DNA from: JABDMH01 sp965223025
Lineage (GTDB): Bacteria > Bacteroidota > Bacteroidia > Chitinophagales > Saprospiraceae
Direction: 5' to 3'
Assembly: GCA_965223025.1 (NCBI GenBank)
Contig: CBDCVP010000023.1
Location: 1,798,001-1,862,000 of the forward strand
DNA: 64,000 nt
Under the pieces are notes generated by a model. The model searched no databases and was not told the origin of the DNA. It was given only the letters and a program-made list of their open reading frames with translations. Below are positions 45,856 through 56,636 of this stretch, in pieces; positions within the stretch are counted from its first letter, which is position 1, and each line of letters opens with the position of its first letter. The translations under genes and the position numbers were made by a program.

Positions 45856-47388
45856 CTACCAGCCAGGATTCTGCTGCAAATTTGGATTTGCATCGATCTC
45901 TTTTGTTGGCATTGGCCACAACTCAAAATCGGGTCGATAAGCCGTGCCTTTTAATTGCGCCTCAAAGTTGCTTTCGATCGCTTGTTGCACCAAGCCCAAT
46001 CTCCTGAGATCAAAGACCTCATGAAACTCAAATGACAATTCCCAATACCGTTCTTGAATGATAAGGTCCCTAAAATCCTCTTTGCTGTGGCTGCCTGGAG
46101 TATAGTTGCCTGCACCAGCTCTGGTGCGTACCTGATTTAAGAAATTGTAGGCTTCATCAGTAGGACCATTGAGCTCGTTTTCGGCCTCTGCGTACATGAG
46201 GAGGGCATCTGAAAAGCGGTAAATCACGATGTCCGGATCACCGTCACAACAAGCTTGATCTGCATCGTGGTATTTATTTGGAGCAATACCATTGGTTTCG
46301 TTCTGATCATAGTTACCGGTCTTCCCATCCCCATTGCTATCTTCATCTGTTTGGCCATAAATCTTGGTATCTCCACTTCTTCCCACATAAGTGAATGCAC
46401 AAGTCACATCCCTTCTTACATCCGTGTCCTCAAAAGACTCATAAAATGCGCGTGTAAAGCCACCATGGTATTGGCCGCCATTTCCCCAGGGCCAATCTGG
46501 CCCACCCCATACGAAAGATAGAGCGGTACCTTGTGATGTCACTGCCTGGGTCTGCTGTACTGCCCAGATACGTTCAACGTTGTTATCAATTCGAATGGCA
46601 TCTTCGTAACTATCCAGCAGCTCGTAACCATACGTATCTGCATTATCAATGACCTCCTTGATCTTGGCGTGTGCCAGCGACATTTTTGATGCATCATTGA
46701 GTGGAAGGCCGGCCATCGTAAGATAAACCTTTCCCAAGAGGAATTTGGAGGTACCTTCGGTAGGACGGCCGATGTCACCTCCTACCCTTCTTGGTTTTGG
46801 CAAACCCGCTTCGGCTGCTTCTAGATCGGCGATGATCTGAGTATAGACATCTGCGATGGCAGTGCCGGGAAGTTGCGCACCCTCGATGGTAGTGGTGGCT
46901 TCCAACGGCATGGGGATTTCTCCAAACAACCTTACCAGGTTAAAAAATGACCACCCCCGCAGCCATCGAGCCTCAGCTATGAGTTCTAATCGCTTCTGAT
47001 CATCAGAAGCATCTTCAAATTGTCTAGCCTCAAGCTCTACAATGGCAACATTGGCCCGAAAAATGGCGCGATACCATGCATCCCAAACCCTCGGTAGAGA
47101 CACTCCATCGCCAGCTGCTACCGTATAGTTAGCCCAACTCTCTCTCCATGGCACCCTCGATTGAGTATGTGGAGCTGGCATAAATGTCAGAGAAAGCATC
47201 CCGAAGTCCCAAAGCGCCACGGGTCTGTTTAAGGCATTGTAGATAGCAATGATTGATGCTTCTGCATCACCAACTGTATTGTAGAAATTGGTTGGGCTCA
47301 GCTGAGAGAATACTTGTTCATCCAAATCAGTGCACGAAATCGATGCTCCCAGTAAAACCGCCGTTAAAATATATTTGAAATTTCTCAT
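45856..47388 (-). CDS. SusD/RagB-family glycan-binding lipoprotein
   Basis: 510 residues. A lipoprotein signal ends ASISC (Cys19) and is followed by TDLDEQVFSQLSPTNFY, the usual SusD start. EARWLRGWSFFNLVRLFGE is the TPR-helix signature. TEGTSKFLLGKVYLTMAGLP follows. The C-terminal region has RFSDALLMYAEAENELNGP, FLNQVRTRAG and IIQERYWELSFEFHEVFDLRR. It ends LWPMPTKEIDANPNLQQNPGW, the consensus tail. It acts as the surface lid that binds glycan over the SusC pore. The gene follows SusC by 27 bp on the same strand, a normal pair. The glycan bound is inferred from the rhamnosidases and sulfatases nearby. Confidence 0.97.
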   Translation of the reverse strand: MRNFKYILTAVLLGASISCTDLDEQVFSQLSPTNFYNTVGDAEASIIAIYNALNRPVALWDFGMLSLTFMPAPHTQSRVPWRESWANYTVAAGDGVSLPRVWDAWYRAIFRANVAIVELEARQFEDASDDQKRLELIAEARWLRGWSFFNLVRLFGEIPMPLEATTTIEGAQLPGTAIADVYTQIIADLEAAEAGLPKPRRVGGDIGRPTEGTSKFLLGKVYLTMAGLPLNDASKMSLAHAKIKEVIDNADTYGYELLDSYEDAIRIDNNVERIWAVQQTQAVTSQGTALSFVWGGPDWPWGNGGQYHGGFTRAFYESFEDTDVRRDVTCAFTYVGRSGDTKIYGQTDEDSNGDGKTGNYDQNETNGIAPNKYHDADQACCDGDPDIVIYRFSDALLMYAEAENELNGPTDEAYNFLNQVRTRAGAGNYTPGSHSKEDFRDLIIQERYWELSFEFHEVFDLRRLGLVQQAIESNFEAQLKGTAYRPDFELWPMPTKEIDANPNLQQNPGW

Positions 47389-47415
47389 TTCGTTAATTTT
47401 TGATGCATGCCAATA

Positions 47416-50400
47416 TTAAAATCCAAGTCTCAGGCCGATCGTATAGGTTCGCTGTCTCGGATAAGATCCAAAATCAACACCCTGTCCAATATTATTACCG
47501 CCAAAAACATTGGTTTCGGGATCAAATCCAGAGTAATCGGTGATGGTAAATAAATTGGTCCCGATCAGATATATTTTGACTTCCCTCATTTTGATGGACG
47601 ACAACCAATTTGCAGGAAGATTATAGCCGATTGAAAGGTTCTTCAACCGCACATAAGATCCATCCTCGATGACAGCGGAGTTTGGTTTTAAATTGTTTTG
47701 CGCGTTACTTCCGGGGAACCTGATCATATTGTGGGGGCTCTCTGGAGTCCATCTGTTGTCGTACCAACTTTGGAGGGCATTATTAGCAGTCCTCCCGGAA
47801 GCAAGGAAAAGTCGATCTAGATTCATGAGATCATTTCCAACAACTCCTTGCAAGAATACACCGATTGTTAAATTCTTGATGGTAATATCATTATTCCATC
47901 CAAAAATAAAATCAGGAGTCGGATCTCCAATAATAACTCGATCATCATTGGTCACCACACCAGATCCATCGGTATCCTGAAACTTCCAAGATCCCGGAGT
48001 ACTTTCTCCACTTGATACTGGAATGGTAGGTTTGCCGTCTGCATCTAGGTCCGATTCTTGTATTAATCCGATTACCTTGAAACCATAGAAGGCTCCAAAA
48101 ACCTCACCTTCACGCATAATATTAGCAGGGAGATTTACAATATTGACGGATGGATTAGGTCCAAAAATATCTGCAGCTGTGGCTCCTAGATCCTTGACAA
48201 GCGACCGATTTCTACTCCAGTTGAGGGTTGTGTTCCAAAGTACCGATCCCTTATCTATAGGATAAGCTCCCAACACTAACTCAACACCCTTGTTCTCGAT
48301 GCTTCCTACATTGGCAAAAATACTGGTTAAGCCGGCAGAAGTAGGCAGCGGCAAACTCTGCAGGAGGTCATCGGTGCTTTTCGTATAATAATCTAGATTT
48401 GCATAAACCCTTCCTTCAAATAATTCTACATCTAAACCAATATTTAACTGCTTGGTCTTCTCCCATTCCAGATCTGGATTACCCAGTTTATTGGGTGCAA
48501 GACCCGCATTTAGTGCATCACCAATATTGGCATTCGCGGTTCCCAACAGCGTCAATGATCCCAGAGGTGGAATCGATTGCGTGCCAGTAATTCCATAACT
48601 GGCGCGCAATTTAAGATTAGAAATGGTAGCCACATTCTCCAGAAATGCCTCATTGGAGATGGTCCACCCTACGGCTGCCGAAGGAAAAAATCCCCATTTC
48701 TTATTGGCTGCAAATACACTCGATCCATCTGCTCTACCCGAGAAAGTCAAGTAGTAGGTGTTCCGATAATTGTAGTTGGTTCTCAAATAAAAAGAACTGA
48801 TCGTGCGCTCAATTCGTGAACTTGTGGGAATGAATGGATCCAATCCTAATCCCAATGCATCTGTAGCCAACACGTCGGTCGGAAAATCCTCAACCCTTAC
48901 ATTGAGTCTACGTTCATTGTTTTCCTGAAATGAGTAGCCGCCGATTAGATTAATGTTGTGATCATTGAAACCCCGATTATAGCTTAGATAGGTCTCCAGC
49001 AACAAATCTCGATATTCGTAGTTGTTGTTGATGCCCCGCCGATTTACTAAATCTCCAACTCGTGTGGTTGAAGGCCAAAAGATCTCACGTCGGCTATTGG
49101 TTGCTGTGGTCCCTGTTCGCACGTTAAAATCTAACCCCTCGAGCAGATTATAAGTCCCCAATAGGCTAATAATCGACGTTTCATTATAGGTCTCGTCTCT
49201 TGTATCTCTCAGTTGCACCAATGGATCAGCGAAGAAGTTTGACAGCCCATCGCCTTCTAACGGATCATCGGCCGTTGAAGTCGGGCTGTTCTTGTACGCT
49301 GTGAAAATCGCTCCTGAATTGATAATCAGACCCGTACCCTCTTCTGTACGGTTATTGAGTGATCTTGTATAATTAATGCTGCTTGACAGCCTCAGGCGTT
49401 TGGTCAGCTCAGTATCTAAGTTCAGACGTATGTTTCCTCTTGTATAATCGGTGAATTTTAACAATCCTCTATTCTCCAGATAGTTACCGGAAGCAAAGTA
49501 CCGTACTTTGTCTGAACCACCCGATGCATCAAATTGCACCCTTTGGTTAAATCCATTTCTCAGTATTCGATCAATCCATCTTGTTGTGGTAGCATTTTGT
49601 GGGAGTGGTCTGCCGGGTTCGCTACCATCAAAAATCGGCGGATTACCATCGGCCACTGCTCGTTCGTTCCTCCATGTGGCATAGGTGGGACCATCAAGCA
49701 ACGCTGGAAAAGTTGGTATTTCATTCCAACCAGACTCAGATGTAACATTAATGTGGGATCGACCTACTTCTCCCTTTTTTGTGGTGACGATGATCACACC
49801 ATTGGCACCGCGGGACCCATAGATGGCGGTTGCAGAAGCATCCTTGAGTATCTCTACTGATTCTATCTCGGCAGGATTCAAAAAACCGAGGAGATTGGAA
49901 CCCTGACCTCTGTTATTATTACTTCCCGAATTAGAGGCCTCTCCCCCAGTCGGCATTGGGTATCCGTCCAGCACGATGAGTGGTTCATTATTTCCCAGGA
50001 CGGAATTTGATCCCCTTATCCTGATCGAAACACCTCCACCAGGTTCACCTGACGTGCTTGTTACCAGCATTCCTGCAGCTCGTCCCTGCAGTGCAAGATC
50101 GAAGGTGGGTACCGGCATCGTGGCTATCTCCTCTCCTTTGATAGAAGCCACTGAACCAGTAATATCTGTCTTTCGTATCGTACCATACCCAACCACGACG
50201 ACTTCCTCTAGTGTGGATGAAGATCCCTCCAACACAAAATCGATGGTGGTCCTACCATCGACAGTTACTTGTTGTGAGCGATATCCCACATAGGAGATCT
50301 CTAAGGTGGCATTTTCATCCACACCGTCTAGCACATAGGTGCCGTTGAGGTCGGTTACCGTACCGATGTTGGTGTTACTGACTAAAACCGTTGCACCAAT

Positions 50401-50592
50401 CAAGGGGTCTCCATTTTCATCCGTGACGGTACCCCTTACCGTGATCGCAAACTCAACTTTTTCAGTAGCTAAAACGCCAGATGATGAAGTCCGAAGAGCA
50501 TGTACGTCGGCATGTTGCAGGAGTAAGAATAGGACCCATAAACAAGTCACTGCCTGCACCCTTACAGCATTAAGAGAGTAGATTCTTTGCAT
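47416..50592 (-). CDS. SusC/RagA-family TonB-dependent outer-membrane transporter
   Basis: 1058 residues. A signal peptide covers about residues 1-32. A carboxypeptidase-D regulatory-like domain follows (VRGTVTDENGDPLIGATVLV, ~52-125). The TonB-contact and plug region then starts at EEVVVVGYGTIRK (129-141), with DITGSVASI. The plug has ALQGRAAGMLVTSTSGEPG, SIRIRGSNSVLG and EILKDASATAIYGSRGANG, all consensus SusC blocks. The remainder is the beta-barrel, ending RQRTYTIGLRLGF with a terminal Phe. It imports large oligosaccharides with the SusD lid using TonB energy. No anti-sigma-interacting STN domain was seen, so ECF-type signalling is unlikely. A hybrid two-component regulator may lie outside the window. 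Confidence 0.97.
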   Translation of the reverse strand: MQRIYSLNAVRVQAVTCLWVLFLLLQHADVHALRTSSSGVLATEKVEFAITVRGTVTDENGDPLIGATVLVSNTNIGTVTDLNGTYVLDGVDENATLEISYVGYRSQQVTVDGRTTIDFVLEGSSSTLEEVVVVGYGTIRKTDITGSVASIKGEEIATMPVPTFDLALQGRAAGMLVTSTSGEPGGGVSIRIRGSNSVLGNNEPLIVLDGYPMPTGGEASNSGSNNNRGQGSNLLGFLNPAEIESVEILKDASATAIYGSRGANGVIIVTTKKGEVGRSHINVTSESGWNEIPTFPALLDGPTYATWRNERAVADGNPPIFDGSEPGRPLPQNATTTRWIDRILRNGFNQRVQFDASGGSDKVRYFASGNYLENRGLLKFTDYTRGNIRLNLDTELTKRLRLSSSINYTRSLNNRTEEGTGLIINSGAIFTAYKNSPTSTADDPLEGDGLSNFFADPLVQLRDTRDETYNETSIISLLGTYNLLEGLDFNVRTGTTATNSRREIFWPSTTRVGDLVNRRGINNNYEYRDLLLETYLSYNRGFNDHNINLIGGYSFQENNERRLNVRVEDFPTDVLATDALGLGLDPFIPTSSRIERTISSFYLRTNYNYRNTYYLTFSGRADGSSVFAANKKWGFFPSAAVGWTISNEAFLENVATISNLKLRASYGITGTQSIPPLGSLTLLGTANANIGDALNAGLAPNKLGNPDLEWEKTKQLNIGLDVELFEGRVYANLDYYTKSTDDLLQSLPLPTSAGLTSIFANVGSIENKGVELVLGAYPIDKGSVLWNTTLNWSRNRSLVKDLGATAADIFGPNPSVNIVNLPANIMREGEVFGAFYGFKVIGLIQESDLDADGKPTIPVSSGESTPGSWKFQDTDGSGVVTNDDRVIIGDPTPDFIFGWNNDITIKNLTIGVFLQGVVGNDLMNLDRLFLASGRTANNALQSWYDNRWTPESPHNMIRFPGSNAQNNLKPNSAVIEDGSYVRLKNLSIGYNLPANWLSSIKMREVKIYLIGTNLFTITDYSGFDPETNVFGGNNIGQGVDFGSYPRQRTYTIGLRLGF

Positions 50593-50990
50593 AATAGATT
50601 ATTTTACATTTCAATGGTCCAATGCTACGGAACTTGGGTAGTAGCGATGGTCATTCATGTTGCCTATACTAGCCATTATGTTTCTTGTGGGCAAAAAGTA
50701 CGGCAGACCGCCTTGTTTAGATGTGAGACCTGGAAAGAAGTTCCCTTTGTTGGATTTGCTGCAGCAAAGGTGCCCACTCCCCTACTTATCACAATAGCGA
50801 CTGCTGGGCCTACCTATTTTTCCGAGCTTAGCTCCTTCAGGAAAATCCGCAATCTGTTGCTCATGCTCGCCCTCTCATCCAACAGATGTCATATCCCTGC
50901 TCTGGATCTCCCCATTACGGGACTCCTCAGTCAACGGCTAGGACCAGGGTGATGACAACCAAAGCGCTAGCCATAATTCAGGAAGAACTT
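50593..50990. other. 398-bp upstream region of susC, no gene
   Basis: This gap separates the toroid gene's stop from the SusC start. A 121-codon frame on + covers most of it but has no family features, no signal and atypical composition, so it was rejected. The stretch should contain the promoter of the SusCD operon on the minus strand, because SusC is preceded by a long space. No convincing TAnnTTTG element could be fixed. Confidence 0.45.
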
Positions 50991-53094
50991 CTATTGATTT
51001 CTGTCCATTATGGCATAAATATTCTCTACAATGGAGCCTGGTAATATAAACATCCCGCCATAGTTGCCGGTGACCGAGTTGTGGGTATCTGGATACGCGT
51101 AAGCATAGTCACCATCTAGATAAGCTTGACGCGTATTTGGTAAATTATGCGGAGACCAATTCCCCTCCAATGCGCCATACATCCATCTGATAGCAGCGTG
51201 TGTAATTCCGATCTGATAGCGATGCCAATCCACTTCCTCATCGATTGCTCCCCAGTCAATACCCAGATTTGATGCATCAGCGAATGTCCGCAACACTTCC
51301 CACTGCACATGATCTCTTACCCAATTGGCGAAATACCCAATCGCTGGAGCCCAGGAGTGGTTTCGTATTGTAGAGGAGGGAATTTGTGGTAGGCTCCCAT
51401 AAATGGGTGAAGACGAGCAAGGTCCGCATCCAATAAATGGCTTTAGTGCGGTATCGCTCATCGCCAAATTGCTGGTAAGCCAGGTAGTACGTATTGGCGG
51501 CATTTCCTGCCGCCAATAAATTTGGTGCATGCAATGGAGTCTCCCAAAAATCTCCACCCTCAGGTTTTTTCATCTCAAGGCAAAAATCGAGGGACCTCCG
51601 AGCAGCTTTTAGGTATTTATCCTCGTTGATCCTCTTACCTATCTCCAGTAGGGTTCTCGCTGGTCTGATTACGACGTCCAATGCAACTTCACCGGAAACT
51701 CCCATGGGCTCTATGAAGGAGGCCGCTACCTTAAAATCATCTTTACCAATCTCTCCGGGATCGAAACCAAAGGAGCCATCACCCCTCTGTCTATCCAAAA
51801 TGTCATCGCCTCTTTTGCGCAAGTTTTCTTGGAGGTCCAGCGTCGCAGCTCTTTTGTCAAGTTCTTGCCGACACCAATCGAGTTTCTCCTGCAAGTGTCT
51901 TGCGAGGGTTGACCCGGGATGGTCCCTAATGTATCGAGGTAAAAATGATGGTATAGAGGGGCTGATCTTCTTTTCTTTCCGTTGGATCACACCAAAACCC
52001 GCACCTTGGTGCCAAAAATTAGTGTTGTAGGCATTCGCAATACTGTCCAGTAACTCGGTATACGTTACCTTGATCGGGGATGGCATGGGAAGGCCAGTGC
52101 GCTTTAGCCAATCTACCAATACTGCTATGCAATTTCCCTTTGACAACCAGATTTTTGCGTCAAAAGAAATGCGCTGTCCAATTTTCAATTCCAGCGGATT
52201 TCTTCCCAGCACTTCATTTTCATGACCTTCTACTCTGGCATCTGGCACCATGATTCTCATCAGCTGACTTTCACTGCGATCTACAAAATTAGGTGACGCA
52301 AAGACTGGTTGGGCCCGGTGACCTCGATAGTTAAACCAACGTGTAGCTATCTTATTGGCATTCCAGGACATACCAATTCCGAGGCCATCTCGACTAATGG
52401 CCATCAAGGGAATCGTCACTTTATTTGGATGTGGTACCACCCGCATCGCCCTGGGATCTTTAAACCAATCCTGCCCACTTGTCCACTCTCGATCAAATGC
52501 CCAGTCGACTCCTGGAAGCAGTGCATCATCCTTTTCTACTCCAAAAGAATTCATCCCGACCTTCAACCATGGTCCTCTTATATATTCAGTATAATAGTTG
52601 CCGTTAGAAATCAGGTCGTATTGGAGGTGGAGCAATGGTCGATTCTTGTAAAGCGATAACTTCACTACTCCAGTCAAAGCAGGCTCAGTAAAAGGATATC
52701 TCATCCAAACATCAAAGGAAGTGTTCTTTAACATATCTCTCACCACCACTGAGGTCACATCAAATTGCAGCACGTCTGTACTGTCGGTACTTGTCTGCCG
52801 GACCTGGGAAGATTCGAGACGCACCGGGATATCTTGATCACGAAGTTTAATCTCTCCAAAATGTTCTAGGACACCTAGTAATGAGCCATCACCGCTGTAC
52901 AACTCTCCCCAGCCCCAACCGCTGATCCGCCTAAAAGCCCTAAAGGCTAGCTCACTGTTTCCTATCCGGACTGATTCTCCGGCATAGGTTGCTCTCTGAT
53001 AATGTGGTTGCTCAGCATTGGATTGGCACCACAATATCCCACAGGCTGAAAAAAGGAACGCGAACAGAGATAGCCTGATCCAGATTTTACTCAT
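50991..53094 (-). pseudogene. Secreted alpha/alpha-toroid glycoside hydrolase-like protein, frameshifted
   Basis: Two overlapping frames form one protein of ~700 residues. The first part (start ATG 53094, signal IWIRLSLFAFLFSACGIL) runs to 51277 but loses homology-like composition after LLVFTHLWEP. The second frame continues from about 51400 with STIRNHSWAPAIGYFANWV, HAAIRWMYGALEGNW and YPDTHNSVTGNYGG, and stops at 50991. The shift is +1, meaning one extra base or two missing between about 51350 and 51420. The N-terminal ~320 residues look beta-rich (AFRRISGWGWGELY). Residues ~400 onward are helical toroid-like, with RRSLDFCLEMKKPEGGDFWETP. I do not recognise the family; beta-glucuronyl or unsaturated-uronide hydrolases have similar toroids. 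A sequencing error is possible. Confidence 0.65.
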
Positions 53095-53126
53095 ATTTTT
53101 ATGACAACTTCGCATCCCGTTTACAA

Positions 53127-54593
53127 CTACATGCCTGAAAAATAATGGTCATACCATCGTAGTTCCCTCCCAATATTACCGTTTGGAATACCGGGCTTTT
53201 TCAACTCTGATCCCCAGCGCTCTAATTTCGACTTCATTGCTTGTGCTCTATTCGAATGTTTTTCAATCAAATTGACCTTCTCGTGCTCGATAGAAGAAAG
53301 GTCGAACAAATACTCGCGGTCACCGGCCTTTAAGAATTTCCAATCTCCCATGCGGACCGCCGATTGATCCCAAAAGCGCCAATACAGTGCTTCGTGAGGT
53401 TCTTGTTGCGATTGAGTCGTGAGATAGGGTATGAGGTTTTTGCCGTCAAGCTCATCAGGATGATCAAGGCCTGCCACGGCCACTGCGGTGGCGGCCACAT
53501 CAAGAGATATGACTGGCTTGTGGTAAACTGTACCACCTGGTAAAACTGCCGGCCACGAAACAATAAACGGCACCCTGATGCCCCCCTCTGAGATCATTCC
53601 TTTTTCACCGATCAGCGGATCATTGAGTGAACCATCCCAGGCACCAAGTTTATATGAGATCGGTTTGTCCTCTTTGTCGATTTTTATGGGCGCCCCGTTA
53701 TCACTGATGAAGAAGATTAATGTGTTCTCATAGAGACCATGTTTCTCTAGAGTCGAGATAATCCTACCCACCCCATCGTCGATTGCTGACATCATGGCCA
53801 GGCAGTATCTCCTCCTCTCAGGCATATCCCCTGGAAATCTGCTCAAGTACTTCTCTGTGGCTTCCAAAGGAACATGGGGAGCAAAGAAGGGCAGATAAAA
53901 GAAAAAGGGCTGTCGATGGTTGCGCTCAATAAATGTTACAGCGGCGTCGGCTTGATTATCTAGCCTAAAACCATGTATATCGAGCCATTGTGGAGCTATT
54001 GTCTCCCCCCTCAAATTATAGTTGGCCCAAATCCTATATGTGGATCCATAAAAATACTCCATAAACCCACGATCTGATGGGTAATATGGCTTTCGTCGCT
54101 CAAAGGGAATATCTGCCGGTGCAAGTTTTTTCTTACTTAATAACTCTGGCATCTCCGCTTCAATCCATTCACTCTGAACATGTAGTGGATCCAGGTGCCA
54201 TTTTCCCGCCATGCCCGTCACATAACCCGCTTCCTGCAGGCGCTGAGGAAGCAGTTTTTCGTCTAATGGTAAGGGAATCGTCCCATTGTGATCGACACCA
54301 AATCTCTGCTGGTAGCGTCCAGATAACAATCCTGCCCGAGAAGGTACACATTGAGGTGCCGTGACATAACCAGCCGTCATGCGCACACCGCTAGCAGCAA
54401 GGGCATCAAGATGAGGTGTCTTTATGTCAGACACAATCCCTTGGGCTCCTACATCGGCATAACCTTGATCATCCGTAAATATCACAATGATATTTGGAAC
54501 ACCCTGAGCATGCAGTAGACCTGAAGTTAGCCCAAACAATAAAAACATGGATAATGGCAGGTAAACATAAAGACTCATTTGCTTGGTTATCAT
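53127..54593 (-). CDS. S1-family sulfatase (arylsulfatase type)
   Basis: 488 residues with a Sec signal (LYVYLPLSMFLLFGLTSG...AQG). NIIVIFTDDQGYADVGAQG binds Ca2+. The formylglycine motif is CVPSR (82-86) in APQCVPSRAGLLSGRYQQ. GKWHLDPLHVQSEW and FFISDNGAPIKIDKEDK hold the remaining ligands. The C-terminal part ends with the short beta-sheet subdomain, and the final RELRWYDHYFSG is typical of a marine sulfatase group. It starts 7 bp after the upstream sulfatase, so the two are co-transcribed. It is probably periplasmic and acts on oligosaccharides imported through SusCD. The length is normal, with no missing key residues. Confidence 0.93.
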   Translation of the reverse strand: MITKQMSLYVYLPLSMFLLFGLTSGLLHAQGVPNIIVIFTDDQGYADVGAQGIVSDIKTPHLDALAASGVRMTAGYVTAPQCVPSRAGLLSGRYQQRFGVDHNGTIPLPLDEKLLPQRLQEAGYVTGMAGKWHLDPLHVQSEWIEAEMPELLSKKKLAPADIPFERRKPYYPSDRGFMEYFYGSTYRIWANYNLRGETIAPQWLDIHGFRLDNQADAAVTFIERNHRQPFFFYLPFFAPHVPLEATEKYLSRFPGDMPERRRYCLAMMSAIDDGVGRIISTLEKHGLYENTLIFFISDNGAPIKIDKEDKPISYKLGAWDGSLNDPLIGEKGMISEGGIRVPFIVSWPAVLPGGTVYHKPVISLDVAATAVAVAGLDHPDELDGKNLIPYLTTQSQQEPHEALYWRFWDQSAVRMGDWKFLKAGDREYLFDLSSIEHEKVNLIEKHSNRAQAMKSKLERWGSELKKPGIPNGNIGRELRWYDHYFSGM

Positions 54594-54600
54594 ATGGCGA

Positions 54601-56322
54601 TTATTGTAGATTTGCTAGTGCTAGTACATCTTCTCCAGACTTGTGGGCTCGGTACAAATCGACAAAGGGGCTATCCTTTCTAACCTCCTTGGCGGCATCA
54701 TAATCAGGATTTATTACAGGCCAGTACTGGGGAGCAACATTTTCTTCAAGCCAGACGATCAAATTGCTGAACATCCGCAAGGTTCTATCTGGTTGTTCGC
54801 CGGCAAGATTATTCGATTCTGTCAAATCAGCAGCGACATCGAAAAGTCTTAAATGTCCATGCCAGTCAAAAATGAGTTTGAAGTTTCCCTCCATGATGGC
54901 AGACCTTGGTGTGAGAAAATTTCCGTCGAAGGGGCTATAAACACTCACATTAAATGGATAGTGCCAGTACCTTGTGTGATCAGTGTACTCTGCCACATCC
55001 TCCGATGACTTAACAAGTAGGGATTTCAGACTTCGACCATCAATATCCTGATAATACGAGGATGGATCCGAACCTATCATATCGAGAATAGTGGGAAAAA
55101 GGTCCGTACAATCCACAGGCATGTCTCGCCATTGTCCTCCTTGCAGTCTACCCTTCCAGTAAAAAATCAAAGGTACTCTAACTCCCCCTTCAGTAAGACA
55201 AGCCTTCCCTCCTCGCAAAGGTGCGTTATTGGTAGCCATGCCATTCATCGAGTGCCTGCCATCCCACCCGCCATTATCAGACATAAATATCACCAGTGTG
55301 TTATCATCGAGCCCTGTTTGCTTCAATTTACTCATGATATCGCCCACAGATTGATCCAAACCACGGACCATGCCTGCGTACCGGGGATCGCGGTGACCAT
55401 TCCAGCCGAGGGTGGCCTTATTTGAGAAATAGATACTGTCCTCTCTCTTCGCATGCCAGGGGCTATGCACGGCAAAATGGCAGAAGTATAGAAAGAAGGG
55501 CTGGTCTTTAACTCCTGCCCTTTTATCTAGAAAACTCAGTGCCTGCTGAGTGAGGTCATCTGTGAGGTAAGTCTCATCGCTTTTTGATCCACTGTTCCCG
55601 ATTCTCCAGACCTTTTGCGGAATGTCGGGAAATCTATCCTTGGAACGTTGGTCCCAGGTTTTCCGCCAATTAAAATAGGGTGAACCACCCGCATCAAACC
55701 AAGCAATGGGGTGAAATCCCTGGTCGCCAGGCTGATACCCTTCGGCACCATGGCCTCCTATGTGCCATTTGCCAATAAAGGCAGAATGATATCCGGATAA
55801 GGCTTCAGCAATTGTGACTTCATCCCAGCCATCATCTACTTCAGTTCCAGAAGGCAAAGCTGTATTGGAGGATCCATTTCTCCAAGCCTGCTCGATGTCA
55901 ATGGCATCAGAATGATAGATGACATCGTGCGGATATTGCTCGTCAGACCACTTCTTGTTCTGATTGTAGTAGGTGTCTCTAAGGGGGGTGGCAGTGGTAA
56001 ACCCCAGTCTTCCTGCATGCTTTCCCGTCAGTATAGAAGCCCTGGTTGGTGAACATAATTGGTTGGCATATGCTCTCGTAAAGGCAATACCTTCACTCAC
56101 CAACTTGTCTAGATTTGGTGTCTCATAAAACATATCTTTTCGGTCCACACCAGTGGTATGCTGTGCATAAGCTTGCATGTCCATATATCCAAAGTCATCG
56201 GCCAGAATGAAGATGACATTTGGCTCAGAGTGTTGGTCTTCATGGCAAGACAGTATGCCGAAAAGCAGTGACAGCATAACCAAACTGGTCAGTAAAACAT
56301 GCATTTTAATGATTCCTTTCAT
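54601..56322 (-). CDS. S1-family sulfatase lipoprotein (arylsulfatase A-like)
   Basis: 573 residues. The lipoprotein signal ends FGILSC (Cys26). NVIFILADDFGYMDMQAYAQ gives the Asp pair. The formylglycine motif is CSPTR (90-94) in ANQLCSPTRASILTGKH. AFIGKWHIGGHGAEGYQPG and IFMSDNGGWDGRHSMNG supply the other active-site residues. FNVSVYSPFDGNFLTPRSA near the end is shared with sulfatases of polysaccharide loci. Membrane anchoring suggests action close to the cell surface or periplasm. It is followed by the second sulfatase 7 bp downstream. The upstream 550 bp contains a decayed gene rather than a promoter region of ordinary length. Confidence 0.93.
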   Translation of the reverse strand: MKGIIKMHVLLTSLVMLSLLFGILSCHEDQHSEPNVIFILADDFGYMDMQAYAQHTTGVDRKDMFYETPNLDKLVSEGIAFTRAYANQLCSPTRASILTGKHAGRLGFTTATPLRDTYYNQNKKWSDEQYPHDVIYHSDAIDIEQAWRNGSSNTALPSGTEVDDGWDEVTIAEALSGYHSAFIGKWHIGGHGAEGYQPGDQGFHPIAWFDAGGSPYFNWRKTWDQRSKDRFPDIPQKVWRIGNSGSKSDETYLTDDLTQQALSFLDKRAGVKDQPFFLYFCHFAVHSPWHAKREDSIYFSNKATLGWNGHRDPRYAGMVRGLDQSVGDIMSKLKQTGLDDNTLVIFMSDNGGWDGRHSMNGMATNNAPLRGGKACLTEGGVRVPLIFYWKGRLQGGQWRDMPVDCTDLFPTILDMIGSDPSSYYQDIDGRSLKSLLVKSSEDVAEYTDHTRYWHYPFNVSVYSPFDGNFLTPRSAIMEGNFKLIFDWHGHLRLFDVAADLTESNNLAGEQPDRTLRMFSNLIVWLEENVAPQYWPVINPDYDAAKEVRKDSPFVDLYRAHKSGEDVLALANLQ

Positions 56323-56339
56323 TGCTTTCTAATCTACTC

Positions 56340-56636
56340 CTAGTCTATGACCCATAACGGATTTGGTCGCTTCACCACTTCACTAGGATCCTTTACACTG
56401 AATCCAGTTCCTTCAAAACACCAGTTTGCCCCGATGACATTTGCTTCTATTCGTTCGATCGGCATCGCGCGAAAAAGATTGAAATAAGAAGTGTAAAATA
56501 CCATTCGCTAGTCGTATGCCGGATTCATGTCAAAATCTAAGATGCTCCAAGCGAGTCCAGTAGCAAAAGCGATGCAGCGATTGACTTCTGAAGCAGCTGA
56601 TGAGTCATTTACGTGGTAGTTTTGAAACTGATGATC
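56340..56636 (-). pseudogene. Decayed gene remnant with in-frame TAG
   Basis: On the minus strand, 98 open codons (56636 to the stop at 56340) carry protein-like sequence: NRCIAFATGLAWSILDFDMN, then MVFYTSYFNLFRAMPIERI, ANVIGANWCFEGTG and VKRPNPLWVID. A TAG at 56510-56508 splits the piece between PAYD and RMVFY. Further pieces in other frames lie upstream (56700-56875), for example GYLVDHFLGDMLRCLGSTG and QWVFDFIDFFYLP. These suggest a longer gene broken several times. The family is not recognised. It lies between the GH106-like gene and the first sulfatase, in the same direction, so it was probably a member of the locus. No other gene occupies 56323-56875. Confidence 0.6.

Noticed and set aside
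50587..50952. A 121-codon frame on + in the susC upstream region
   Set aside because: It begins inside the susC start, has no signal, domain or plausible composition and fills what should be a promoter region.
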